Positions 34,064 through 44,883 are shown, counted from the first letter of the stretch. The stretch is 64,000 nt of DNA from Inonotus obliquus (GCA_032164295.1 JAJHTX010000001.1:3410001-3474000), one strand, 5' to 3'. Numbers and translations: made by a program. The notes: generated by a model from the sequence alone, not told the origin.

Positions 34064-37000
34064 ATGTTGTCGCGCGGCTTAATCTTCACACTTTGGGCTT
34101 TCCTGACGCTCCAAGGTGTAACTGCCGAAGATACGCCATTGTCTAGGATTAACATTCCGCTCACACTTAATAAAGACAAACGATATGTTGTGGGCGTTAA
34201 TATGGTAAGTCATGACCAGCCTCGTCGGGGAAGGATAACAAAACCAACTTTCCCTGGCCAGTCTTCTTCGTCGGTGGAACAAAAGTTCAGATTCGCTATA
34301 GCGGGGAACACAGGATACGTAGCTGTGGCAGGTTCAGGTTGCAAAGGCTGCGAAGGAGTTCCTACGTACGTCTAATCGACAAAGAAACTCTTCACATTTC
34401 TGATTACACACTATATAGATATAACGCATTGGCCTCAGATAGCCAAAGGCCGTTCCAGGGCTCTGCGGGTATCAGCATCGGGTCGGCCTCGATAAAAGGA
34501 CCATTTATAAAGGAGAACTGCAGTTTCCGTACTGTAGATAACTCTCCCTGGCAGTTCTTAAACCAAACAAGTCAGCAAACTTATTCTTATTTAACACCGC
34601 GCCGCAGCTGACTGTAACGTCCTACTTCGTTGAGTAAAGTTCTCATTGCGAACTCTTCTTCTTCACTCTTCTCTAACTTGACTTCCGGCTTGATCGGATT
34701 GGGGACGAACGCGAATGGTCAATCTGGGGACTTCTTTGACACCATCTACGGTGGATGGTTTGCTCGTAACCCGTCACGGAACAACTTCACTTTTGGAATG
34801 GACCTTAAGCCGCCTAGGTTTACTTCAGACAATGACGTTGGTAATGGAGGTGTAATCCACTGGGTCGTCGCCGACTCAGGTGCCCACCAGTCTACGGTCA
34901 CATGGAATACTGCGGTTGCGTCCGTGAACGTACCGGATAGCAGTAAAAACGCCAACAGCGGACTCGCGATACCTGAAACCGATTGGTCGATTCATATGGA
35001 CGGCTGGTCTGCTTCGATGTCGGGTGCAGCAGTAGCAAACACAAGTGGAGTGCAAGCTTTGATTGAGCCATTCTTCCCGGATGTTTACTTCCCTACATCC
35101 CAGGCCAATATGTTCTGTAAGTTCAACAGTCGTTATTATGATATTCTGAAATTACTTTTCAGATGCTTATCGATCCCCTTGTTGCATTACCCAGATTCTG
35201 CCGTACCTTCAGCGGTGAGGATGAACTCGACTTCAAGCGGCGGACAAGCTTGGAATATCCCTTGTGATTCGACCCTCTCCGTTGCATTCACCTTCGCCGG
35301 TCAATCTTTCCCACTTGATCAGACACAGCTCGTCGAGCAGCAAGGCGACGGATCTTGCATAGGTACCATCAAGGCATGGCCAGAAGATTCAGTGAATGGT
35401 TTCCTTCTCGGGAGTAGTTTCATTTCATCGTTCTACTTGTAAGTAACTTGAACAATCTATACATCCAAACCTTCATATTTCTCATACCTCGCCCATTTGG
35501 TATGTTTAGGATTTTTGTTATCGGAAGGCCGGGTTCGGGAGTTTCAAATTCTATCGGTATGGCGCTTCGTTCTACCACAAGATCCGGGGTGCATATCGGC
35601 GTAATTGTCGGTGCTACTGTCGGCGGTGTTGCACTCGTTGCACTTCTGGTTGCTGGGATGTTCTTCTTGTGTCGACGGCGCCGTCAGAAGAAAATCACTT
35701 GTCACTTGTTGCGCAACTGTGAACCACACAAGAATTCACTGTGGGCTTTATTACCGTGCAACAGAAAACAGACTCTTCATCCCAACAACAACAATGAACC
35801 TCCAAGCCCACCACTTTCACCATCGAATCTCCGCCCCATGCAAACAGTAATTCCAGCTCCACGCCCATTACCTCCCGCAACTGCAATGTCAGACCGAATG
35901 AGTAAACCAGCGTCAACCGTGACTCGAATACCGTACGACCCTTGTGCCGTCGGGAAACAGCGCTTCCCTCGAGTCCCAAACAGTCCACCTTTTTGTACTA
36001 TCAGCCCTGATGACCCCGAATCCTCCATCAGGCGGCCTTCCGCCAGAGTCACGACTAGGGGACCTGTAATCCTAGCCACGAAGATCCTTGATTATGACGC
36101 ATCTCATCGATCATGGTTAGTAAATACGTCCAGTCTTTCGGTCTATGGAACGGCGCTTCCTGATCACACTTCGTTCAACGTCGCGACATGGAATATCTGG
36201 GAGGGCGATCGAACCACAGAATACCGCTATCCCTACATCCTTCATCTTCTATTCGATTCAGTCCCTCATTTCGATGTGATTACTCTCCAGGAAGTCACAC
36301 GAGAATTTTTTGATTGCCTGTTGGAGCATCGGGCGGTCCAGAGAGATTGGCTACTTACCGACTTGAATCACCAATTCGAACTTTCTCCTAATTCGCATGG
36401 TACTGTCATACTCATTCGGAGGAGTATTGTCAGAGGATATACTATCAGGCCTCGATTCCATGTGTTTCAGAATACACGTATGGCGCGTGGTCTTAACTTC
36501 GTCGAAATATATCGGAATGTCGCACCTAGTTCTGATAACTCTTCTCGACAGTTGATTGTGAGTCCGCAATGACTGCTACTCTGACAAACCCATTAACATG
36601 GCTTAATAACACCTAATCACAGATGAGAATTGGAACAGCCCATTTTGAATCTCATCCTCCAGACGTTAAAAGAAGGAAAGAGCAGTTCGAAGTGTCCGCG
36701 AGTATCCTGACATCCAGAGGGAGAGATGATATTCGGCGATCTTCACGATCCGTTGAATCTATTCCTGCAATCCTGACTGGAGATTGTAATATCACTTCTT
36801 ACAACGAACTCGCTCCTCTTCTGAATTCAAGCCAGAGACGTTCTCCCATCCCCACATTTACCGACGCACTACTCAAATCTCGACCAACCAGATTGAACGA
36901 AGACCGATACAAATCCCATCCTACGACCATTGGACGAACGCTTACGAACGTCGTCGATACTTTTGGATTAGGAGGAAGATATAGTGGTAGTAGTGATAGT

Positions 37001-37189
37001 AGTCAACTGGAGCCTACGCAACTGGGGTATATATTTACGCATAAGATGAGGGTTTCATCCAACCCTTCGCATTCTGGGTTTATAGGTGATAGGCCTGTGC
37101 GTGATGATGACTTGGAGGATGGGGAGGATGGGAGGGGATATGTTTCGGATCATCTAGGTGTTCGGGTAAGGGTGAAACTTGCTAATTAA
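34064..37189 (+). CDS. Membrane-anchored aspartic-protease-like protein fused to a TDP2-like EEP domain
   Basis: Seven exons (34064-34204, 34262-34365, 34419-34570, 34640-35116, 35195-35438, 35510-36557, 36623-37189) keep phase throughout and encode 910 residues. Signal peptide 1-21 (MLSRGLIFTLWAFLTLQGVT). Residues about 40-380 follow pepsin-family A1 order: AGSGCKGCEGVPT, FSNLTSGLIGLGTNANGQSG, FTFGMDL, DWSIHMDGWSASMSG, WNIPCDSTLSVAFTFAGQSF, GFLLGSSFISSFY. The two catalytic D-T/S-G sites appear lost (A61-G-N; N266-T-S). A transmembrane helix (about 402-426, IGVIVGATVGGVALVALLVA) with a basic RRRRQKK stop leads to a Pro-rich tail. From about residue 565 there is an EEP domain: TWNIW 599-603, Glu634, Asp776/Asn778, Asp898/His899. 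RLDYIF is changed to QLGYIF (Gly857). The exon-6 frame has no stop between helix and EEP domain. A transcript could still be split into two genes. An upstream in-frame ATG lies at 34055. Confidence 0.7.
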
Positions 37190-37566
37190 TCCGGCTTTCC
37201 GGAGGACACCAAGGCATTCGTACATCTTCGTATGTCACATATATAAACTTAGAGAGAGAGGTGTATACTTATGTATTCTATAGGATGCACGTCTTGGAAC
37301 CTGTATATCGAATTGCTTGTTATCTATCAGGAGCGCATCGGTGAATGCAAACCAATGATTCAAAAGTGACATGAAGAATGCAAGCAAGAAACATGTACTC
37401 TAAGCCCAGGAGAAAAGCCCAGAGACGTTTCCTCAGGCGACTGGGGACAGTTGGAATACAAGATTTATGCTCAATGAGATCAATCAATGCCAAAGAACTA
37501 GATGCCACGTATTGCAAAAGTAATGCGCTCACATGCAGACAAACGTCATGAGATATTCTCTATTAT
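37190..37566. other. Convergent 3' flanks of the fusion gene and CLPP
   Basis: 3' UTR-like sequence. It contains the 17-base segment 37194-37210 that recurs at 30820-30836. No gene. Confidence 0.5.
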
Positions 37567-38862
37567 TTATGTTTGTGACCCAGCATCGGGACGTTTCTCT
37601 AATATGCTATCTACAAGCCCGAAATCCAGCGCCTCCTGAGCTATAAACGAGTAATAACAGCATCAATCCATATCACAGCAAAGCAGAATGATTGCGTACT
37701 TACCAGTCAAGAAGTAGTCTCGCTCTAGAGCTTTCTCTATTGCAGGTAATATCGTCAGGGAACGGGAAACACTCAAACACGAATATATAAAACAAACGAA
37801 AAGTACGGACCAAAGCGCGATAAGCCTTCCTCGAGGGTTTCATCTTCTTTGCCGCAATGTCGTTGGTAAATTCCAGTTAGCATTTCACGTACTCGGAGGA
37901 TTTCTCGTGCGTGGATTGCGATGTCGGATGCTTGACCAGATGCTCCCCCAGATGGTTCTGTATATATTGTACATTATCGTATTGACGTTGGGTAGTTAAT
38001 AGATAGTGGGTTGGGACAATGGAATGAAAAGTTAGCGTACGGTGGATCATGATGCTTGCGTGTGGGAGCGAGTGTCGTTTACCCTTTTCACCTTTATAAG
38101 GTTAGTAAGCTTTGTGGAGACCAGCTAAGTATCACGATACCTGCTGCGAGGAGCAAAGAGCCCATGGAACATGCCTGGCCCATACAGTATGTATGGATTG
38201 GTGACGAGACGTACTGGACCGGTGAAATTGTTAACTCAGTGTCAAGTGATACCGATGGCAATGGTTTACCTGCATCTACATCGTTGGAATACATTTGATG
38301 ATGAGTGGTTCCATCGAAGCAAGGAGAGTAGACCGGCGTACGGTATCATAAATTGCGAGTCCTGCTGTGACACTTCCACCCGGGGAGTTAATATACATGT
38401 GTACTGGTTTTGCAGCGTCTTCTGCTTCTAAAAAGAGGAGCTGAGCTACTGCGACGGCGGAAGTGCTATCTCGTATCTGGATTCATGCAGTTCCCTTGAA
38501 CACGACTACAAATTCGAGTAGGAAAGAGAATTATACGCACAGGTCCATGAACCATGACGACACGCTCTCGTAGAAGACGCGAGAAGATATCAAATGATCG
38601 TTCACCTCGTCCCTAACCCTTTGAGAGTCAGCGTCCTGTCTCCGTAAAAAGTGTTCGCTCGCACAGACTGTTCAATAACCATCGGGACCAGGTCATACGC
38701 TATCGGTTCTGTCCATCCTGACCTCAAGTCCGGGAAGGATGACCGGGTACCAGCGGAGTGATTGAGCAACCGTCTTGGAGCGTAAGAAACGTTGGGCTTT
38801 GTCCGTACTCCGCGACAAAAAACTGGAGTGTACGTTCGATGCATGCCGGTCGTGAAGACCAT
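37567..38862 (-). CDS. CLPP: Mitochondrial ClpP protease subunit
   Basis: Serine peptidase that forms the barrel of matrix ClpXP. Exons read from 38862: [20 protein letters not shown] and on, an Arg-rich, acid-free targeting peptide; [92 protein letters not shown] with the nucleophile Ser in [20 protein letters not shown] with the catalytic His; [34 protein letters not shown]; then ERDYFLT and [20 protein letters not shown], stop at 37567-37569. The acidic member of the triad falls in the usual [13 protein letters not shown] region. The start at 38862 is preferred because the upstream in-frame ATG at 38934 adds a Glu- and Pro-containing stretch poorly suited to import. ClpP is patchily distributed in fungi, being absent from budding yeast. 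A transposon-like insert lies 114 bp upstream. Confidence 0.88.
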
Positions 38863-38975
38863 TCGCGAAACTTGAAAGTTGTTGAGACGGCATGGCGGCG
38901 GGGGCTCCGCCTCTCCACAAGCACGTGACCTCAACCGTTACCGTGAGGCGCGTAACGTAACGCTCTCACTGAGGG

Positions 38976-39808
38976 TGGTGACTGGCACGGCCTATCAAAT
39001 TTCCGTGCCATTCCCACGGTCCCTCCCGTGGCTAAGCGGTGATCGACGCTCAGATTCACCTGTCTCACTTTTCTACTCTGACATTCGAGGGCTTGTCCAG
39101 CCTTCCACAACTTTACGAAAAATCTGAAAAAATACCCAAAAATTATTTTTCAACATTCTAAACAAAATGGAAAGACAGATTTTCGAATTTCCCAATATTC
39201 GTCGAGATACAGTGATTTTAGATGCATATTGAAACAACTAAGATACTTCTAAAAGATTTTTTCTTTCCAAAATCTTCCATTTTCATTAAGACTCATATAT
39301 GTGAAAGACACACAGCAAGAGAGCATGAATTCATTGGGCTAGGGGGCATATATGCTGCTGGTTCATTTAAAATTGCTAATATCCCCACCAATAACTTAAT
39401 CTCTCCTGTTAATTGTTGATAGAACCATCCTAGTACACATAAACATGATCTCCAGACAGTTTAAAGGGACTGTTTTAAGTGTTTTCAGAGGAAGATATGG
39501 CCATGTAAAAACCTCAAAATAAGATCACGTGACATACAAGCGAAAACAGAGATGTATATTCTACCCGAATATCACCTACAGTAGACTCATATTTGGTATA
39601 TTACATATTGGGTATTCATATAAAGCCTTTTTATGTTGAAAGGAAGGGACGAATTGCTTGAACTCAGCAGAACTGCATATTCAAGGATTTAGTGGGGGCA
39701 CGGAAAGTGAGACAAGAAGATCGACGCAAGTTACTATACATGGGAATTAGTTGAAACTCCGCTCTGGTAAAAGTGGCACGGAAATTTCTTAGGCCGTGCC
39801 AGGCACCA
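38976..39808. mobile_element. 833-bp non-autonomous DNA transposon (MITE-like) with 35-bp TIRs
   Basis: Left end 38976-39010 starts TGGTGACTGGCACGGCCTA. The right end 39774-39808, read on the minus strand, starts TGGTGCCTGGCACGGCCTA. The 35-base ends match at 32 positions. Each terminal repeat is itself palindromic (TGGCACGG ... CCGTGCCA). CTGAGGG occurs directly before the left end (38969-38975) and directly after the right end (39809-39815), as expected of a 7-bp target-site duplication; the boundaries could be read a base or two differently. The interior is markedly AT-rich and has no recognisable transposase, so the element would need help in trans. Superfamily not assigned. It sits just upstream of CLPP. 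Confidence 0.78.
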
Positions 39809-39812
39809 CTGA

Positions 39813-39951
39813 GGGGATTGGCAATCCGTAAAAAAATCGGGCCGTTCCCACGGTCTTGCTTAGCCTTCCAAGTGATCTGCGGGACTGTCGATCACTTGGT
39901 AAGGCGAGACCGTGGGAACAGCCGGATTTTTAGTGCGGATTGCCTATCCCC
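39813..39951. repeat. Foldback repeat (62-65-nt arms, 12-nt loop)
   Basis: Left arm 39813-39877 and right arm 39890-39951 are inverted copies, starting GGGGATTGGCAATCCG and GGGGATAGGCAATCCG when each is read inward, and ending CCAAGTGATC. Roughly 80-85% of positions pair. The core GTTCCCACGGTC also occurs, with a one-base change, inside the neighbouring transposon (near 39010-39021), so the two elements are probably related. It starts inside the right-hand target duplication of the 833-bp element. Confidence 0.75.
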
Positions 39952-39990
39952 ACTCACAGAGGGTCAACCGTTATGAGATGTCATTAGGTC

Positions 39991-40088
39991 GCTTCTCTAA
40001 TATGCTGATTATGATATCGGATGCTGACCGGATGCTCTCACAGATGACCTGCTGCGAGGAGCAGAGAACCCATGGGGACACGCTTGGG
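39991..40088 (-). pseudogene. Scrambled ClpP fragment
   Basis: Three short pieces of the CLPP gene are joined here in the same order. The piece with TTCTCTAATATGCT matches 37593-37606, the piece ATATCGGATGCTGACCGG matches 37921-37940, and CCTGCTGCGAGGAGCAGAG matches 38140-38157. In the intact gene these lie in three exons spread over more than 500 bp; here they span under 100 bp, with the His-bearing exon between them missing. It cannot encode a peptidase. Confidence 0.75.
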
Positions 40089-40479
40089 AATTGGGGAGAT
40101 TAACGGATGGGTATCGTTCGTCTGTATGGGCCAAGTACGTGTCTAAACTTGGTGCGCTTGCCCTAAAATATCAACACAGCCTTCAAGGGAACGCCAGCCA
40201 GCTCAGTCGCCACGCAGAGCCTTCCTTCTGAATCTTCCCTTCCTGAACTCTTCTCCCGCTAATACCTCAATATCACCATCAGGAAGGAGAATTCTCTACT
40301 CTACTGTTCCAGGCCCACTACCCGAAACCCTTTGCGATCTTCTCTGGCCAATTTTGTCGAATCAGCTACGCGAAGTCGTTCACGAGGCTACATCCGCTTT
40401 CATCTTCGGGAGTTACGGTAACTACTACATGCACACGTGAGACATGCGAAATGGACGCTGGAAGCGCACCTTCCACCTT

Positions 40480-41775
40480 CCAATTCGTGGGCTGAACTTC
40501 CCGCTGGTCATTTTATCCTAACAGCTGGTTCGGCAGTTTCTTCTTCCCATGCTCAAGGCCAAGGCCGAGCTCTACCTCCGCTCGTTATCGGAGGTCGAAC
40601 AGTTCACTGAATGCCGGCTTCCTTGCATTTCGTTCGGAAGCTATTTCGAAGATACCTAGGTCTGATTACTCGTCCAGAAGTTATTCCAGGGTTCTTCGAC
40701 CTCCTCCTGACCCATCCCAAACGTTCGAAACGAATGGCTGGCCATACACTTATCGCACCAGTTGGGCATCATCATCTCATCAGTTCTTTTTTACGGCACC
40801 GTCGTCCTAATTCGGAAGATTGTCGGTCTAGGGTAAACGATCACGGCCGGATTAAGAACACAGGTATGCAACGCGGTCTGAACTGTACTGCGACTCTCAT
40901 GACCTGAACCCGAGAAGCGGTAGGACCACTAAAGTAGATCTTCCCGACAGCCGATAGTAAGTCCAGTCCTTCGCCAAATACAATACACCGCCTATTGGTT
41001 CCGACATGAACGGGTAAACCCGAAAATAAACCCATTTACACCATCGACTCGGAGTTATCTCTGCTGATATTGATATTGATCCCGATGAATTCGTGCGTTG
41101 CGTGTGCGTATTTGTGCAACTGACACATTGTATAGGTGCGAATAGGCACGTCTCACTTTGAGTTTCACACAGAACGGGCGCGAGCAATTACAAGTATCTG
41201 CGGGAATCCTCACTGAACCCTCACTTCGCCAGGGTCCATCCTACTCAGTTGGCTCGTCTCTAACTCCGTCTCCCGGAACCTGCCAGTCAATAGTCTGAGA
41301 TGGTGCCTCCATTGAATCTGTGCCTATTGTTATAACCGGGGATTGCGACATCCATACGAGGAGCTTAACCTCTCCTGAATCCGGTAAGTGATAATACTCC
41401 CGCCTTTATCGATGGATTCCTCAGGACTCGACCAATCAACACTACCGCCGCCAGTCACCAATGAGTCTTCCTTCTTATCCACAGAGCATCCAGTATTCGG
41501 AATCGACGCCCCCCGAATTGCGTAATGATATCATCGGTCGTCGAGAAAACCTAGCATCCCCGAGAAACGCCGTCTTGATTACATATTCATATCCGATACT
41601 CGCGTCATCACCACCCCTCCGTTTACTAAACGCGTTACAGAACCATTCGGAGTCTGTCTCTGTCAGGTATCTTTGGGAATAAATCTATGTGCGGAAAGGT
41701 CACGACGGAGGGTAACGAAGGCCGAGTGCCGGGTTGCGGGTTTCGATCCGAGTGTAACTTTCGGGTAAGTACATA
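40480..41775 (+). pseudogene. Eroded third TDP2-like EEP copy (copy C)
   Basis: Decayed relative of copies A and B with frameshifts and stops. Recognisable pieces in order: LITRPEV with GFFDLLLTH (near 40655-40715, = VITLQEV, FFDCLLEH of B); GTVVLIRKIV (near 40800); the splice-donor area CCGACAGCCGATAGTAAGTC (near 40945); the exon-2 start GCACGTCTCACTTTGAGT (near 41142, = GTAHFES); VITGDCDI (near 41330-41352); TPAFIDGFLRTRP (near 41400); RRLDYIF (near 41578-41600); and a final EGNEGRV (near 41710). The intron is still present, so the copy arose by DNA duplication, not through mRNA. Limits are approximate. Confidence 0.72.
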
Positions 41776-43435
41776 ATGCCACTTTTTGGAGAACCGATGA
41801 TAACATGCGTTGCGTAACATCTTGTATCATATTTAAGATATGTAAGGGTGGCACTGTGTCTCCTCTTGGTGCTTGGATGTTACAAGCGCACTCCGCAGGA
41901 TATAAAAAACGCAGGTGCACCGCTCGTCCCACAATCAATTAAAGACAAAGTCTGGACGACCCCTTTCAAATTTCTTCTCATTTAATCTCAGATTCTCCCA
42001 CACTCACGAGTGGCAGTGCATGGTGCATGGTACGTGCGTGTGTGGTGTTTGCAAAGCTAAAAGAAACGCCCCTTCGAAATCCGTCCAGAGCGTTCTATGC
42101 ATGTAGTATGTACGAATACAGACTGGCAATTCCCGGATTGAACCTTGAAGGGAGAAGGTAAACGGTGAAACGATTCATTCGCTCGATCGACATTGACGAA
42201 AGCCGTAAAGTCAATACAAAACCTTGCTTCTAAAGGGTGTACTAGTCCGTGCGTGCAGAGGGTAAGGTACTATGTAGTACATGCTGTTACGGTACGAGGC
42301 CTAGGGGGATCTATCAAAGCAAATATCAAAGTAAGTAAATAACTTACTTAATGCATCGTGGCGAATAATATTAACATCGCTCGATGTTCATTAAGCAATC
42401 AACATTCAAAGTTTATAAAGATTAACGCCCTAGAGTATAGAGTATAGAGATCAAAGGGCAAAAAATGCTGTCCTCCGAGGAGCGAGGGAGCGAGCGAACC
42501 AAAGGATGAATCAGTCGACACGAGGCTGTAACTCAAACTCGTTCTTCCCTTCGACTCGATACGTAGTAACAGTAACAATAATAATAATAGTACATACTAC
42601 ACCTCAGTCATTATATATTATACACTGTTCCTTTAGTCCCAAACCATCCGATCCTCCAATCCGTCATAACGATACTCGAAAAGTCAAAAATTCTTCCAAC
42701 ACCAGCAAATTGTTCAATGCGGTCATGCGGTCAAGGGAAAGAAGAGGCCTGGCCTAGGAATCCAAATCCAAATAAAGACTGATACCCTATAGGCTATAGG
42801 CGGGTTATATCAATCGATAGGAAGTAAAGAAGGTAAGAAGGGGAAGTGGAAGGGGAAGGGGAAGAAGTACTGTGTATACTAAGGGAAGGAGAGATATCAG
42901 GAAGTATTGATATTGTATTGGCCCGGGGATAAGTATCAATATTAATATTAATATTAATATGGACTAGTACTCACCTCTTAGTACTCACTATCTCAGAGTC
43001 GTTTTCTGAATTCCTGTCGCATGACTCGAAACCAAAATAACTCAAAAGCTAAAGGACGGAAGAATATTGAATGAGAAATGAGAAATGAGAAATGAGTAAA
43101 GGGTAATGAATCGATGACGCAGTAGTACTAGTACTGGAACCGTGTACTGAAATAAAATGTCATTGGTACCTTCATTCATTATAGCACGAACAGAACGACC
43201 TCGGGCTGCAGAAGGAAGTAAGCAAGTGAACGTAGTCTGTAAACTCAATCCTTCCAGTCAACCACACACTGGCATATCTACACAACATGTATACGTATGC
43301 ACACGCACGCACACACGAACACTGTGCACATACAACATACATACAACATACATACGCATTTACACATTTACCATTTACACACTTACCCTCAAACAACTAA
43401 CAGCTAGACCTCGAAACGAACGAACGAACGAACGG

Positions 43436-43490
43436 GGACCTCCAAACCTCCAAACCTCCAAACCTTCAAACCTTCAAACCTTCAAACCTT
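43436..43490. repeat. 8-mer tandem array CCTCCAAA / CCTTCAAA
   Basis: About six head-to-tail copies of an 8-base unit, switching from CCTCCAAA to CCTTCAAA part-way. This suggests local slippage followed by a substitution that then spread. Confidence 0.7.
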
Positions 43491-43995
43491 GAGAACTTCG
43501 AACTTTCAAGTTAGAAATTCCCACCGGCTTCGGCTTCGGCTTCGGCTTTCTTCCTCGATCGAAGAGCCTTTGTATGGGTGGTTCTAAAAAGGGGGGCACG
43601 ATAATTCCAATTCCGTAGGGTCCCTATAAGTAACGTATCGCATCGCGTATGGGGTATGGTGTATTGTATGGTGTATGGTGTATGGCGTATGGGGAAACCC
43701 GGAAGAAAATCGTGGGGCCGTTCTAATACGTGCTGAGAAGTCAGAACAAGACACGAGACACGAGACACGAGACATGAGACGAAGCTAGATGTATCGGGAA
43801 GAGAACTTAAAAGAAAAGAAAATTTGGGCAGTGGGCAGCAATGGAAAAGAAAGGAAGGAAGAAAACCCTCACGAATTCACGTATTCAACGAATCGCGCGT
43901 CTATCCGAAACCATCGAAATATCCATACCTCATACCTCATACAAGACACATTTCGGACTTCGAAAGAACTTGGCAAGCAGTGCATTTCCCATGAT

Positions 43996-44048
43996 GTCCA
44001 GTGCCCAGTATCCAGTGTCCAGTGTCCAGTGTCCAGTATCCAGTATCT
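43996..44048. repeat. 7-mer tandem array CCAGTGT and variants
   Basis: About seven tandem copies of CCAGTGT, CCAGTAT or CCAGTGC, imperfect at the fifth to seventh positions. Confidence 0.7.
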
Positions 44049-44883
44049 AGCCGAGAGAACGTCTAATGTCCTTTGGCACTAGAACACCAGCATTAGCACA
44101 CAGTAGAATGGAATGCCTGACTGAGAGAATTGCGGCGTAAGGCGTGAGGCGTGGGGCGTGCGGTGAATCCTAATTAACGGCAGGGAAGGGATCCACGGTT
44201 AAAAACCCGCATTTCAACCGCCAACCAGAAATCAGAGACCAGAGCCAGACGTTGTACGTTGTACGGTAAGAAGCAAGCACTGCCAATACTTCCAGCAGCT
44301 GGACCTGAACTTTTTCTGTTGCTTCCGATCCGATCACTAGTGCTACAAGTGTAGAGTTAAGTTAATGGACCAAAAACAACCTTTTTCATTAATATTAAAC
44401 CTACCTCGCGGTCTCCCCATGTCGATAGTCGATAGTCGATAGTCGATGGTAGCCAAACGGCAAACAGCAAAGGTGACTCGTGACTGATCTAAAATGAAAT
44501 GGCAAAGTTCAATTCCGACACGACACGGATACGAGTGACAAATAAGCACACGCAACAAGTGAAATGGAAACACAGGGACGATATGGAGTACTACTAGTAC
44601 TAGTGTGAAATGAATAAAAAAAGACAGAGCGGATGATTAAACGCCGTCATTAATTCCCCGCTCTCCACCTACACTCTCCGCTCCAAAACCCACCAAGCAA
44701 TCGTCCTCCATCCGTTATGAATGACACTATCTCGCGCGTAATCGTAATCGTGAACGATGATGATGTGAATGAAAGAATGAATGAATGACGATGACGATGA
44801 TAAAACCAATAACAGAAAAGCTTCCGTCCTCCTCCCGAACGACCAGAGAAACACTGCTGCTGCCACTCTGATCAACACACGGG

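Larger units (their letters stand above)
41776..44883. other. Gene-poor, short-tandem-repeat-rich spacer
   Basis: About 3.1 kb with no supported gene. Short duplications are everywhere, for example TATTAATATTAATATTAATA at 42939-42960, GAAATGAGAAATGAGAAATG near 43073-43093, GAACGAACGAACGAAC near 43417-43433, CTTCGGCTTCGGCTTCGG near 43529-43548 and CGATAGTCGATAGTCGATAG near 44424-44446. The open frames are translations of these repeats (such as Leu-Gln-Thr runs) and are not called. Confidence 0.55.

Noticed and set aside
40150..40480. Possible additional EEP fragment (GGAGAATTCTCTAC match to copy A near 40290)
   Set aside because: Only one 14-base match with weak extension, not enough to claim a separate copy from copy C.
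41690..41780. tRNA-like T-loop (GGTTTCGATCC)
   Set aside because: No acceptor, D or anticodon stems fit around it. The segment aligns instead with the 3' end of EEP copy C.
43157..43492. 111-codon frame ending in Asn-Leu-Gln-Thr/Ser-Lys-Pro repeats
   Set aside because: It translates the 8-mer tandem array and neighbouring CA-rich repeats. No evidence that it is coding.
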